64,000 nt of DNA from Butyricimonas sp. Marseille-P3923 (GTDB lineage Bacteria > Bacteroidota > Bacteroidia > Bacteroidales > Marinifilaceae). The notes under the pieces were generated by a model, which was not told the origin of the DNA, ran no database searches, and saw only the letters and a list, made by a program, of their open reading frames with translations. A program made the translations under genes and the position numbers. Of this stretch, positions 45,639-55,546 are shown one piece after another. The stretch covers positions 930,001 through 994,000 of the forward strand of contig NZ_FXXL01000007.1 in NCBI RefSeq assembly GCF_900184685.1. Reading direction: 5' to 3'. Within the stretch, counting starts at the first letter, position 1; each line of letters begins with the position of its first letter.

Positions 45639-45673
45639 AATCTTAAATCTAAAATCATTAAATCCAAAATCTC
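45639..45673. repeat. Family D repeat at the 3' end of the PKD-like gene
   Basis: Units of the type AATCTTAAATC/AATCTAAAATC/ATTAAATCC lie directly after the stop codon of the minus-strand gene (45674). The same words form the right arm of the element between queC and queD. Confidence 0.55.
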
Positions 45674-47098
45674 CTACACTCTCTCTTTATAAATCACAGT
45701 CACGGGTTCATCCCCTATATTCTTGTGCGTTTCCACCAAGCGACTATTTTCCGTGTCATAAATATAAAGACTGCCTTTCAAGGTTTCAGTACTATTTTTC
45801 TCGTACACACCGACATAAAGATAACCGTGGTCAGGATCCAAAGAAAGAGTCTTTATTTCCATTCCGTCCGACACCGTTATAACAGGTTGCGTGGGTAACT
45901 CCTCGTAAGGTTTATATCTATAAATCGCATTCTTATACGTGTAATATACACAAGTATGGGGTTTTACTCCTACCAGTATGGAATTACGATCCATACATAT
46001 CTCTCCCGTAGCCGTGTATTCTTTCATATTGGCAGCCGTTGGTTTACCAAAACTACTTGAAGTTGTACGACCGATATATACCTTGGAAGGATCATCTTTC
46101 CGTGTGGCAAATATATACAAGTTCGTACCGATAAAGCAAGTCTGTATAATATCCAAATCCGCGAAATTACTTCCACTCGTTACAATATACTTTGATGTAC
46201 TGGCAATATAATATGTCGAATTCTCGTAATTCACGAACACGGGTTTATTATAGGGAATCCCCGCGTCAACATCCAAATCCGCGAAAGCATCCAACACGAG
46301 TAATTCATCCAGCATCGTTTCATAAACATAAGCCCTTCCGTCGGAAGAATACACGTGCATATTATCCTGACTCGAAATTCCAATAAATTGCTGAAGAGCG
46401 GCATTCGGGAATCTCGCGGCAAAGGAACTTGCCATCTCGATACCAAAAGTTCTGGAATCCATATTATATATTCTCGCGTCACTACCGGAACTAATCATCA
46501 AGCGTCCGTCATGCTGTATCATGTCTGTCACGTTCTTTAATTCCATATCCGGGTTACAAACCTCCATAATATCATCTTGGAAATAAGGCTCCTTCCCCGC
46601 GCTAATCTCCTCTCTTGTCAAGGTTTTCATGAACGAAAGCCGACCTTTTCCCTCGCTATTCTTACTAAGCATCGTGATCCCCTCGGCATATTCCGTGTCA
46701 ATCTGTAACACGAAATACTTAAATTCGGTTGTTTCACCGTTATCCACTTTCAACCTTAAACCGAACGTACCCAATTTCCGGAAAGCATAATTCAATTCCA
46801 ACTCTGTCGACACAACATGAAGCGTGTCTTTGATCGGATAAGGCTTTAAAGCTCCACCCGACATATTCAATTCCCCGTATGCCCATTCGTAAGTCAACGG
46901 CAACTCCTCTCCCGACTGTTCCACCTTCACGTGATTTACCACTAACTCTTCCCCGAAATAAGTGGTAAGCGTGTCGTAAGCCGCCGAAATAGAAACCTTC
47001 GATACATTATTCCTCCCCAAGGTTGAGTCGTCATCATAACAGGAATACATTCCTGCCATGATACAGAATAACAGAACTATATAAGATTTTGTTTTCAT
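45674..47098 (-). CDS. PKD-like family lipoprotein (cassette 1)
   Basis: This 474-residue lipoprotein (lipobox G-M-Y-S-C) has a PKD-like domain with KVSISAAYDTLTTYFGEE and GTFGLRLKVDNGET, then a beta-rich domain with TDMIQHDGRLMISSGSDARIYN. It is clearly paralogous to the 37647 gene (the same order and many identical segments). It is the last gene of fecR - metalloprotease - susC - susD - DUF4843 - PKD. Confidence 0.85.
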   Translation of the reverse strand: MKTKSYIVLLFCIMAGMYSCYDDDSTLGRNNVSKVSISAAYDTLTTYFGEELVVNHVKVEQSGEELPLTYEWAYGELNMSGGALKPYPIKDTLHVVSTELELNYAFRKLGTFGLRLKVDNGETTEFKYFVLQIDTEYAEGITMLSKNSEGKGRLSFMKTLTREEISAGKEPYFQDDIMEVCNPDMELKNVTDMIQHDGRLMISSGSDARIYNMDSRTFGIEMASSFAARFPNAALQQFIGISSQDNMHVYSSDGRAYVYETMLDELLVLDAFADLDVDAGIPYNKPVFVNYENSTYYIASTSKYIVTSGSNFADLDIIQTCFIGTNLYIFATRKDDPSKVYIGRTTSSSFGKPTAANMKEYTATGEICMDRNSILVGVKPHTCVYYTYKNAIYRYKPYEELPTQPVITVSDGMEIKTLSLDPDHGYLYVGVYEKNSTETLKGSLYIYDTENSRLVETHKNIGDEPVTVIYKERV

Positions 47099-47122
47099 AA
47101 CATATTCTTTTTAATTTCTTTA

Positions 47123-47905
47123 CTACCGAATAAACCTATCCGGATTTACCATGGCAAATCCCTCGTAAGTATTCGCCGGATCACTATAAAAATCATAAGC
47201 CGGTTTGAACACGTAATTGATCCAGATTATATTACCCGCCCTTTGGTAAAATCCGGCTGGAGCATCCTCCAAGTAAAGCCCGTATTCCTTCACCGCATCG
47301 GCATAGAAAACCGGTTTCAACTCCTCCAACTGCCAGAAATATTCCAACATCTTCCGGTACAACCTGTCATTATTCTGCGCGTAAACACCTAAATAATTGG
47401 CTGCCCACCACTGGGGAGCAGGCAATGCCCCATCCACAACAGCCAATCGATAAAAATTCTTGGCTATCGGTTGGAAGTTTTCGTTTTCCTTAAACCGCAA
47501 GTAGATGTACACGGGACTATCCATGATATCATCCGTACGTTCCAACACGAGCGACAATTCCCCATCCACTTCATTCTTGGGAATAACCAACTTGCCAAAT
47601 TTAAAGTGCTTATCCAACACGGCCGTCGAAGAGTCCGCCACCATTTCCACCTCGTACTCCTGTTCCTCGTTCATCGGCATCCCGATCACCTTTACCGGAA
47701 TCTTATACTCGATTTCCGACTCGTTGTACAAGGCAAAACTGAAAAACACGGTATCATTAGCCGTCTTCTCGACTGCATGCAATCTATCCCACGTGAAATA
47801 AATCGACCTTTTCTGGTTTGCGTCATAATAAACAGCATCGTTACTGCAAGCCCATATTCCCGAGAAAAGGACTATTCCGATATATATCAAATATTTATTT
47901 TTCAT
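47123..47905 (-). CDS. DUF4843 domain lipoprotein (cassette 1)
   Basis: This 260-residue lipoprotein (lipobox S-G-I-W-A-C) has blocks KRSIYFTWDRLHAVEK, EIEYKIPVKVIGMPMNEE, DKHFKFGKLVIPKNEVDG and the closing MVNPDRFIR, shared with the 39090 paralogue. It is between susD and the PKD-like gene. Confidence 0.87.
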   Translation of the reverse strand: MKNKYLIYIGIVLFSGIWACSNDAVYYDANQKRSIYFTWDRLHAVEKTANDTVFFSFALYNESEIEYKIPVKVIGMPMNEEQEYEVEMVADSSTAVLDKHFKFGKLVIPKNEVDGELSLVLERTDDIMDSPVYIYLRFKENENFQPIAKNFYRLAVVDGALPAPQWWAANYLGVYAQNNDRLYRKMLEYFWQLEELKPVFYADAVKEYGLYLEDAPAGFYQRAGNIIWINYVFKPAYDFYSDPANTYEGFAMVNPDRFIR

Positions 47906-47923
47906 AACGACTCACTTTAATAG

Positions 47924-49378
47924 TTATTCATTAGGGCGATAATCTTCTTCCTCTGTCGGTAACGGCAAAGCATAAATTTTATCGCTACCGGGAATCACGG
48001 CCGAAGAAGTCGCCAATCTTACCGAACTGTTCAATCGTTTCAAGCAGAACCACCATTGTCCTTCCCCGAACAACTCTTTTCTTCTTTCCGCCATGATATC
48101 ATCCAACGTGATCTCTACAGCAGGTGTACGATTCTCGAACTTCACCATTCCGCGGGCGCTGAGCACCGTATCCAAATACCACGTTGCACCCGTTACATCC
48201 CCCTCGTCCAACAAAGCCTCTGCCATAATATAATACATTTCGGGGATTCTCACCATACTGGTTCCCAAGTAAGGCCCACCGCCATAACTCGTGGTTGTAG
48301 AAGTCGTATCGGATACCCGTCCCATCATTTTCACGCATATATCCCTACTAACCCCACTCTTCTCGTAAGTTTCGAACCAAGCCGAATAGCGGTAATCGCT
48401 CCCCGGCGCGGGACCCGCATCTTTATAAATATCCGCGAAACCGTCACACAACTCTCCCAATCCTTGCCGATTGATATGTTGCGTGTACCAGTCGGAATAT
48501 ATTTCAGCATTATACAATCCCCAAATCGTTTCGTCCAAAGAAATTGTTTTCTGCATGAAGCTACTCAAGTTCGTCTTATTGGCAAAACGGAATTTATTGG
48601 AACGAATCACCTTATCGGCATACGTTTTGGCTTTTGCCAAATCACCTTTCATCCAGTACACCCGAGCCAACATAGCCTGTGCCGCGTAAAGATTAAAATG
48701 CAATACCCGTGCCCCGGTAAAACCTTTCTCGCTCCCGACCCTATTGGCAGGCATATACGTTTCGTCATCCGCCAACAAAGTTTCCGCCTTCTCCAAATCG
48801 GCAATAATTTTCCCGTAAACATCTGCCACGGAAGAATAAGGCGTTACTTTGAAATCATATTCCGTTACATACGGGATAGCTTTCGCTTTCGCCGACTCGT
48901 TCGAGGAATTGATATGCACGGCAAAGAACCGCAACAAATCGAAATGAATAGCAGCCCTCAATCCCAAAGCCTCGCCCATGTACAAATCATAATAACGGAA
49001 ATCCTTCTCGCTCTTTCCTTCCAGATTCTCAATAATATTATTCAAGTAGCTAATCGTCAAGTATCCCGTTTTCCAAATACTCTTGTACATTCCCCGGGTT
49101 TCACTCCGGTCATACTCCAAACGCCCCAGATAAGGCAGATACGAATAGGTGGAAACGAAATTCTGTCCCAATATCTCCGGTATCATATTCGACATCAACC
49201 GACCGTACATATCCTTGGTTACCATCGTCATGTACACACCGTAGAGAGCATCTTCAACCCCGTCTGCCGAGTTGAACATATCGCCATTAATCACTTCCGA
49301 ATCCGGATTCACATCCAGAAAACTGTCACAACAGCAGAAGGAAAACGATATACACAGTAGAATTATTATCTTTTTCAT
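47924..49378 (-). CDS. SusD/RagB-family lipoprotein (cassette 1)
   Basis: This 484-residue surface lipoprotein has a C-C-C-D-S-F-L-D-V-N-P-D start and SusD landmarks VEDALYGVYMTMVTKDMYG, GEALGLRAAIHFDLLRFFAV, LHFNLYAAQAMLARVYWMKG and MVRIPEMYYIMAEALLDEG. It lies 22 bases after susC. It is the paralogue of the 39891 gene. Confidence 0.95.
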   Translation of the reverse strand: MKKIIILLCISFSFCCCDSFLDVNPDSEVINGDMFNSADGVEDALYGVYMTMVTKDMYGRLMSNMIPEILGQNFVSTYSYLPYLGRLEYDRSETRGMYKSIWKTGYLTISYLNNIIENLEGKSEKDFRYYDLYMGEALGLRAAIHFDLLRFFAVHINSSNESAKAKAIPYVTEYDFKVTPYSSVADVYGKIIADLEKAETLLADDETYMPANRVGSEKGFTGARVLHFNLYAAQAMLARVYWMKGDLAKAKTYADKVIRSNKFRFANKTNLSSFMQKTISLDETIWGLYNAEIYSDWYTQHINRQGLGELCDGFADIYKDAGPAPGSDYRYSAWFETYEKSGVSRDICVKMMGRVSDTTSTTTSYGGGPYLGTSMVRIPEMYYIMAEALLDEGDVTGATWYLDTVLSARGMVKFENRTPAVEITLDDIMAERRKELFGEGQWWFCLKRLNSSVRLATSSAVIPGSDKIYALPLPTEEEDYRPNE

Positions 49379-49400
49379 ACTCTTTTCTATTTACAGTTTG

Positions 49401-52400
49401 CTAAAAAGTCGGTCTAAACGTGATATTAAAACTCCTCTCGAAAGGATAGGAAGTTCCTCTTTCCAACTTCATGGAAGAGAAACGCGCAATATCGCTCATC
49501 CCGAAACCCACGTTCAAACGCTTGACACCGATCCGCTTCAACCATTCCGGTTTAAACTCGTAAGTAAGAGAAATACTCTTGATCTCGAATAAATTATCAC
49601 GTTCCACGAAACGTGCCGAATAACGTTGAGCATCACTTTTGCTTTCCGGAATTCCCAAAAAACGTTTCAAATCACCCGGTTCCTTCCACCTGTCGGTAAA
49701 AGCCCGGCGATCCACATTCTCCCAAGGGTTAATATTTTCCACCTTATCGGCAAGCGTACTATTATAGGCATCTCCCCCGAACTTGTACCCCGTCGTGATA
49801 TTCAACGTGAACCCCTTGTAAGTAAGGCTGGTAAATATACTTCCCTCGAGAATAGGATTCGTGTTGCCCACTTCTACCCGTTCATCCGTATCATAATCCA
49901 AAGTATATTCCCCGTTTTTGGTGATAAAAACTTCTTTTCCGGAAGCCGGATCAATACCTGCCGACCGCATGGCATAGATAGCGAATTGTGAACCTCCCTC
50001 TTCAAATCTCAGAGAAGGACGTGCCCCCAAAGACTGAGTTACCTCGTAAGCCTTCAATGCCGTGGACACGTTTGTCAATTTATCCATCGTGTGCGAACCG
50101 TTCACGGTAACCATCCAATACAAATCCTTTTGTCTTATGATTTGTCCCGATATTGAAAACTCGTATCCCGAATTTTCCAGCTTACCCATATTTACCTGCA
50201 CCGAAGACACCCCCACCGACCACGGTAAAGAGATCGGCATCAAAGCATCCTTCGTCTTATTCTTGTAGTAACTGGCGTCGATATTCACACGCTCATTCAA
50301 CAACGTCGCACTCAAACCCCAATTATATTTTGTCGTGAGCTGCCAATTCAAATTCGGGTTTCCCATCGTGATAGGCACGGCACCGATTCCCGCGTAATGT
50401 ATCAAATCGGTCTTATACTCGTAAGTCGTCATCGCTTGATAGGGCGAGAAGGTCACGTTAGCCGTGGAACCCACGCTGAAACGTAAACGTAGCATATTCA
50501 ACCAACTGACATTACTCATGAAATTCTCTTTATCCACGTTCCAACCGATACCCGCCGTCCATACCGGGGCAAAACGATGTTCGCTTCCAAACTTTGATGA
50601 GCCGGCAGACTTATAAGAACCGTTCAAAAAATAACGTCCCAACAACTCGAAACTACCATTCACGAAAAAACCTACCTCCGTGGATTTCTTATCACCTCCC
50701 GAGGGACGAGTACTGGCATACTGCGATGCAAATTTAATATCCGTCATCCCGTCTTTCAGAAATCCTTCCGCTTTCGTCGTGATTGATGAAGAATTGTTAA
50801 TACCGATATCAGCACCCGCGTTCAAAGATAACACCGTGTTACCGTCTTTATTCAAGGGCAAACGATAATTCAACACGAACTTGCCCGCCCAACTGGTTCC
50901 CTCGTTATTCGTGAAAGAATAGGTTCCCCGCTTGTTCAAGGTAGCCCCCTCGAATGAAGAATCATCTGGCGACACGTACACTTTGCTCCACGACTCCGTC
51001 ATCTTCACATTCATATCTCCCGTGATAAAGAAAGACTTGAAAATATCCCAACGCATACTCAAATAATTCGTGAACGACTTACTTCTCCCCTTGTTAAAAC
51101 TGGATAGAGTAGCGTTATACAACGGATTGCCTTGATTCTTAGAATCTGAAGAACTACCGGACAACGGATCAAAATAATAAAGTTTGATATATTCCCCGTC
51201 CTCATCATATACCGGGTTATACGGGTTCAATTTCGTGTACGTGGAGAAATCCCCGTAAGGACTCGCTTTACTATCCGTCATCGAAAAAGCGAAACGATAC
51301 GTGAAAGTCAACTTATCGCTCAAATGATAAGCGAAAGTGAAATTCAACCCGTATCTTCTACGGTTATCCCCTTTCATCACACCGTAAGAATCTCCGAAAC
51401 TCCCGTTCGCCTTGTACTCGATCCCGTTGCCCCTACCGGACAGATTCACCGAATGATTGTGCGAGAAAGCCCAACGCAAAGGTTTGGAAGGCCAATCCGT
51501 GTCTACCCCCCGCCGCACGTTATCCAATTTATAATAATAAGCCGGATCAAGACTACCATCCACGTTATCATACAACCCGGCAAGGCGTTCCAATTCCAAC
51601 TTCTGTGTTGCATTAGTCAATCGCAAGGAAGTTAAATCGGGATAACTGAAATTGGGTGTAAAATTATAACTGAACCGGGGCTTCGTTCCTTTTACCCGTG
51701 AACGCTCTACCAGAATCACACCGTTGGATGCCTTCTCCCCGTACAATACCGCGGCAGAAGCATCCTTCAACACGTCTATTCTCTCTATATCATGAATATC
51801 CAAGTCATACAATTCTTCTATCGAGATTTCTACCCCGTCGAGCATAATCAAAGGGGTATTCACGTCCGCTTGATTTTCAGTCATAATAGAATTGGCACCC
51901 CGAATCAAGATCTCGGGGATAGCATTCGGGTTTGAGCCTTGCTCGTTATTCTCCATGATTCTCAACCCCGGAGTCAAGGCAGCCAAAGCCTGTATCACGT
52001 TGGTTGAAGACACTTTCAACAAATCCTCCCCCTTCACGGTCGTGATTTCACCGGTATACGCGTTCTTCGACTGCGTGTAATACCCCGTGACTACCACGTC
52101 TTCCAACACCTTCGTGTCCTCTTTCATCACCACGTTCAACTCTTGTGATTTCGTGATCGTGAAAGTCTGGCTCGACATACCGATAAAATTGAAAATCAAC
52201 ACCATTTCTTTCTGAACGGGGATTTCCAACTTGTACTTTCCATCCACATCGGTAGCCACCCCCAAAGTCGTACCTTTCAACAGTACCGTGGCTCCGGCGA
52301 GCGGGGTTCCTTCCTCGTCTTTTACCTCTCCCGTGATCGTGATCTTTTCCACGGTTTTGGTTTCCTGACGCTTTTTGATCACCACCACGTCATTGACAAA

Positions 52401-52739
52401 TGAATAGGCGTATGGTGTATCTTTCAAACAATAATCAAGGACTTCCCGGATAGTGGCATTTTTAAACTCTCTCGTGATCAAAGGGATTCCCTTAATTTCC
52501 TCGTGGTTGTAAACAAAATCCAACGAGGTTTCCTTCTTCAACGTATTCAGCACCTGCAACATCGTGGCTTTCTCGAATTTCAGATTCAGAGGTGTCTTCT
52601 CGTCGTATTTCCGGGACAACGAATCACAGAAACCGGAAAAACTGAATAGAAGAATGCAACAAAGCGACAGGCAAACCTTAAACATTCGCCGCGGCTTGTC
52701 ACCGGATTTCAAAGACAGATTCATTTTCATATTCAACAT
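49401..52739 (-). CDS. SusC/RagA-family transporter with STN domain (cassette 1)
   Basis: This 1112-residue transporter has a signal peptide (about 18-40), STN domain (about 50-120, LNLKFEKATMLQVLNTLKKE), CarboxypepD_reg-like domain (about 130-215, ITGEVKDEEGTPLAGATV), and plug with LEDVVVTGYY and ILMLDGVEISIEELYDL-like segments. The C-terminus TSYPFERSFNITFRPTF matches the 41321 paralogue closely. Start codons at 52739, 52730 and 52724 are all possible. STN suggests signalling through the FecR at 55547. It is preceded by a short family B repeat and the metalloprotease gene. Confidence 0.96.
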   Translation of the reverse strand: MLNMKMNLSLKSGDKPRRMFKVCLSLCCILLFSFSGFCDSLSRKYDEKTPLNLKFEKATMLQVLNTLKKETSLDFVYNHEEIKGIPLITREFKNATIREVLDYCLKDTPYAYSFVNDVVVIKKRQETKTVEKITITGEVKDEEGTPLAGATVLLKGTTLGVATDVDGKYKLEIPVQKEMVLIFNFIGMSSQTFTITKSQELNVVMKEDTKVLEDVVVTGYYTQSKNAYTGEITTVKGEDLLKVSSTNVIQALAALTPGLRIMENNEQGSNPNAIPEILIRGANSIMTENQADVNTPLIMLDGVEISIEELYDLDIHDIERIDVLKDASAAVLYGEKASNGVILVERSRVKGTKPRFSYNFTPNFSYPDLTSLRLTNATQKLELERLAGLYDNVDGSLDPAYYYKLDNVRRGVDTDWPSKPLRWAFSHNHSVNLSGRGNGIEYKANGSFGDSYGVMKGDNRRRYGLNFTFAYHLSDKLTFTYRFAFSMTDSKASPYGDFSTYTKLNPYNPVYDEDGEYIKLYYFDPLSGSSSDSKNQGNPLYNATLSSFNKGRSKSFTNYLSMRWDIFKSFFITGDMNVKMTESWSKVYVSPDDSSFEGATLNKRGTYSFTNNEGTSWAGKFVLNYRLPLNKDGNTVLSLNAGADIGINNSSSITTKAEGFLKDGMTDIKFASQYASTRPSGGDKKSTEVGFFVNGSFELLGRYFLNGSYKSAGSSKFGSEHRFAPVWTAGIGWNVDKENFMSNVSWLNMLRLRFSVGSTANVTFSPYQAMTTYEYKTDLIHYAGIGAVPITMGNPNLNWQLTTKYNWGLSATLLNERVNIDASYYKNKTKDALMPISLPWSVGVSSVQVNMGKLENSGYEFSISGQIIRQKDLYWMVTVNGSHTMDKLTNVSTALKAYEVTQSLGARPSLRFEEGGSQFAIYAMRSAGIDPASGKEVFITKNGEYTLDYDTDERVEVGNTNPILEGSIFTSLTYKGFTLNITTGYKFGGDAYNSTLADKVENINPWENVDRRAFTDRWKEPGDLKRFLGIPESKSDAQRYSARFVERDNLFEIKSISLTYEFKPEWLKRIGVKRLNVGFGMSDIARFSSMKLERGTSYPFERSFNITFRPTF

Positions 52740-52749
52740 ATTTAAGTTA

Positions 52750-52838
52750 GTTCGTAAAGTTTATAAGGTTCATAAAGTTTATAAAGTGACGAGGTTCTAA
52801 ACCTTATGAACTTTACAGACTTTATGAACTTTATCAAC
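52750..52838. repeat. Short family B repeat between metalloprotease and susC
   Basis: TTCGTAAAGTTTATAAGG/TTCATAAAG-type units form the left arm and ACCTTATGAACTTTA units the right arm; the GC-rich core of the full element is missing (only GTGACGAGGTTCT). It abuts the TGA stop of the metalloprotease gene (52839-52841). Confidence 0.75.
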
Positions 52839-55505
52839 TCATTTCTCATTCAACGCTTTCAACGCCTCATCCAACGTGTAAAGCATCGCTTGGTAGTGTG
52901 CCTTCGTTTCGGTATCTGCCGAAGACAATTTACTGTTCAACAGATTCTTCACCCGAATAGCGTAAGCGTGGAAACGGGTTTTGGAATCATCGATAGTGCG
53001 GGTATTCACACGGTATTGCCACCCGTAGCCGTACTTGAAAGAATTAAGAGCCATTTGTTTCGCCACGAAGCCGCGTCCCCGTTCGCGTTCTATCTCCCGC
53101 AATTCATCCCGAAACGCGCTCACCAAACCGGATTCGTCCAGACCGTAAGTGACAATTTCATCCACGGAAGGCATATACGCCTCGTTCCCCACGGCAGGCA
53201 CATCCTCATCAGTCAACACTTTCACCAATTTCGACTTCTTCGTGATCACGTCGGCAGACTGGTCTATCGACAAACGTTGCAAGATCTTCTCCCCTTCGGT
53301 CGGCTTCCGGTTCTTAATAGCACTTTCCCAAACTTGGGCGTACATATCGTCAAAATAATCTTTCATCGTGTAGGGATTCTTGGATACATGGGCAGAAAGC
53401 ATCACGTTCTTGTAACATCCCAACAACTCGGTTCCAGTGTAATAGCGCACGATCGGGGGCAAGGCAACCCGCAACGAGAACTGGTCGGTCAACGTTTCGT
53501 TGTGCAGCCAATCACTATTCTTCAATTGATTCAACACCCACAAGAAAGATTTCCGTTGCACCTCTCTCGGCACGGATTGGTACGTCTTACCCGGTGTTCC
53601 CGCCTTCACTTCCGACAGGTAAATACCACCCACGTTATACATCACGTTGCGCAAATAACGATAATACTGGTTCCCCAACTCGTTATACATCTGCTCCTTG
53701 TAAGCGCCGTCCGCGTCATCCTGAATCCACTCGTTCAAGTGTGACAAAATATATTTCAGATTCCGTATCCCGTACTCCCCCGCCTTAATCGGGTCATTCC
53801 CCAAATCTTCCTCGATAGCACTCGGGTCATAACGCTCTATCACCTGCTGTTTCCCATAGCGGTACAACGGATCGCCCGCTTTCTCGTCTATCCAACTCTC
53901 CAACACGGCTGCCTCCTCTTTCGGGCTAAGTCCCGGTAGTGGCGTGTACAACCATTTAATCACGTACTCGTCATACACTCCTAGATCGGGCGGAGTCAAC
54001 TTCACCCCTTTATCTCCCGGCTGCGCCACGTAATTAAAGCGGGCGTAGTCCATGATAGAGGGAGTCGTGCCATACTTTCGAGTAAAAGTTGCCGACCGCA
54101 ACGAGTCCACGGGATAGGCGGCCGAAGCAGCCATATTATGCATCAAACCAAGCGTATGCCCAATCTCATGAGCGATAATATACTCCAAAGATTCCGCCAA
54201 CACGTTATCCGGTAGCTTCTTCCCCCTCACGGATTCATCCACTTGTGAAGTCTGCAAGAAACGCCATTGGTTCACGAGCTTCGCCACGTCATTGAAAATA
54301 ATCACGGACGCGTTGATAATTTCCCCGGTTCTCGGGTCTGTCCACGAGGGACCCATGGCATTGGATATCGCTGCCGGCACGTAACGGATGCAGGAATACT
54401 TCAAGTTATCAGGATCGAAATTCGGGTCGTCCTTCGGGAAATCCAACACTTGTACCGCGTTCTTGAACCCGATCTTCTCGAAAGCCTTGTTCCAACGCAA
54501 AGTACCCCGACGCATCGGCTCCTTCCACGCTTCCGGGAAAGCATCGTCCAGATAATACACGATCGGTTTCACGGGTTCCACCAACTCGCCCCGTTTGTAG
54601 GCTTCCATATCCTTGGGTTCCAACTTCCAACGGGTAGCCAGAGTATAGGCCTGAATCTTATCCTGATCGGTCGAGATATGCTGTTTTGCGTTCGTCAGGA
54701 ACACCCCCACGCGGGAATCGCTGACACGGGGATGCATCTTCTCCTCCGGCAACAACAACAGCGTGCGCGTAGCCTTCACCGTCAACGGCTCGTTCCTTTT
54801 CAATAAAAGTATACCCAACATCTTTGCTGTCACGGAATAGGAAAGGTATGATTTCACCGTCACGTTATCGTCAAACGCTTTAATATCATCCAGAATAGAC
54901 CCGGAACTATTAAACGCCGCAGTGATCTCCACCGTCCCCCCCGAATTAGCTATCGGCGCCAACTTCTCCACGTTCCCCGTGAACAGGGAGGTCATATCGA
55001 CCAGAAAAGCGGAACTATCGTTCGTGTAACAATAAATCTTGAACGAGTTGATAATCGGGTCCATAAAACTCCGCTCCATCACGGTTTTCATGTGTCCCTC
55101 GTTCTCGTTACAGGTGGCCGTCACGTTCACCTCTCTCATGAATATCGTGCTATCGGTCTTCGTGAACTTGATATGCATAGGCGGTTTCGGTTTGTACCCG
55201 ATAGCGCACAGGTTATTGTCACTCGCCTCAGAAATCGTCGATGCCAACAACATTTCTCGGTTCAGGTACTTCGCGGGAATCTCGAAATAAAGTTTCCCGT
55301 CCACCTTATGCAAGGTAACAAAATTGCCCCGTGCCGTCACGCACAGCTTATTCTTCACCAGCTTGTCATACTTACTCTGCCGCTTCACGGGTTCTTTCTT
55401 CACCTCCGTGGTGGCTTTTTTCTTCTTTTTAGCGGAAGCAAAAGTTAGCTCCGGGCATGGCAATACAAATAGCATCACCATACTTAAGGTAATCCATCTT
55501 TTCAT
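52839..55505 (-). CDS. Zinc-dependent metalloprotease (DUF5117/DUF5118/DUF4953 type)
   Basis: This 888-residue exported protein has a signal peptide (about 1-24). The extended zinc motif HEIGHTLGLMHN (HExxHxxGxxH, near residue 443) is metzincin-like: three histidines bind zinc and the glutamate is catalytic. The N-terminal part (TARGNFVTLHKVDGKLYFEIP, PKYLNREMLL) and the YYLDDAFPEAWKEPMRRGTLRWN segment match the DUF5117/DUF5118 family. It is between fecR and susC, so it probably degrades a protein or peptide that the SusCD pair takes up. The family includes proteases whose targets are unknown. Confidence 0.92.
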   Translation of the reverse strand: MKRWITLSMVMLFVLPCPELTFASAKKKKKATTEVKKEPVKRQSKYDKLVKNKLCVTARGNFVTLHKVDGKLYFEIPAKYLNREMLLASTISEASDNNLCAIGYKPKPPMHIKFTKTDSTIFMREVNVTATCNENEGHMKTVMERSFMDPIINSFKIYCYTNDSSAFLVDMTSLFTGNVEKLAPIANSGGTVEITAAFNSSGSILDDIKAFDDNVTVKSYLSYSVTAKMLGILLLKRNEPLTVKATRTLLLLPEEKMHPRVSDSRVGVFLTNAKQHISTDQDKIQAYTLATRWKLEPKDMEAYKRGELVEPVKPIVYYLDDAFPEAWKEPMRRGTLRWNKAFEKIGFKNAVQVLDFPKDDPNFDPDNLKYSCIRYVPAAISNAMGPSWTDPRTGEIINASVIIFNDVAKLVNQWRFLQTSQVDESVRGKKLPDNVLAESLEYIIAHEIGHTLGLMHNMAASAAYPVDSLRSATFTRKYGTTPSIMDYARFNYVAQPGDKGVKLTPPDLGVYDEYVIKWLYTPLPGLSPKEEAAVLESWIDEKAGDPLYRYGKQQVIERYDPSAIEEDLGNDPIKAGEYGIRNLKYILSHLNEWIQDDADGAYKEQMYNELGNQYYRYLRNVMYNVGGIYLSEVKAGTPGKTYQSVPREVQRKSFLWVLNQLKNSDWLHNETLTDQFSLRVALPPIVRYYTGTELLGCYKNVMLSAHVSKNPYTMKDYFDDMYAQVWESAIKNRKPTEGEKILQRLSIDQSADVITKKSKLVKVLTDEDVPAVGNEAYMPSVDEIVTYGLDESGLVSAFRDELREIERERGRGFVAKQMALNSFKYGYGWQYRVNTRTIDDSKTRFHAYAIRVKNLLNSKLSSADTETKAHYQAMLYTLDEALKALNEK

Positions 55506-55546
55506 TTCAAAAATTTAAACCAAACTTATTTTTTCACTCTATACCT

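Larger units (their letters stand above)
45362..45673. other. Gap upstream of the second sigma gene, with a plus-strand promoter-like sequence
   Basis: The plus strand carries TTTG (about 45473) followed about 20 bases later by TATATTTG (45497-45504), a good promoter match. It would run toward and antisense to the end of the PKD-like gene. An AATCTTAAATCTAAAATC repeat (family D, 45639-45673) touches the PKD gene's stop. No protein is supported. Confidence 0.4.

Noticed and set aside
45556-45882. A small plus-strand protein gene starting at the ATG at 45556
   Set aside because: Half of it is antisense to the PKD-like gene and the composition is not protein-like; only the promoter-like sequence is kept as a finding.
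48056-49360. A 434-codon plus-strand open frame opposite susD
   Set aside because: It mirrors the SusD reading frame; the SusD landmarks are unmistakable and the translation is histidine- and arginine-rich without a domain.
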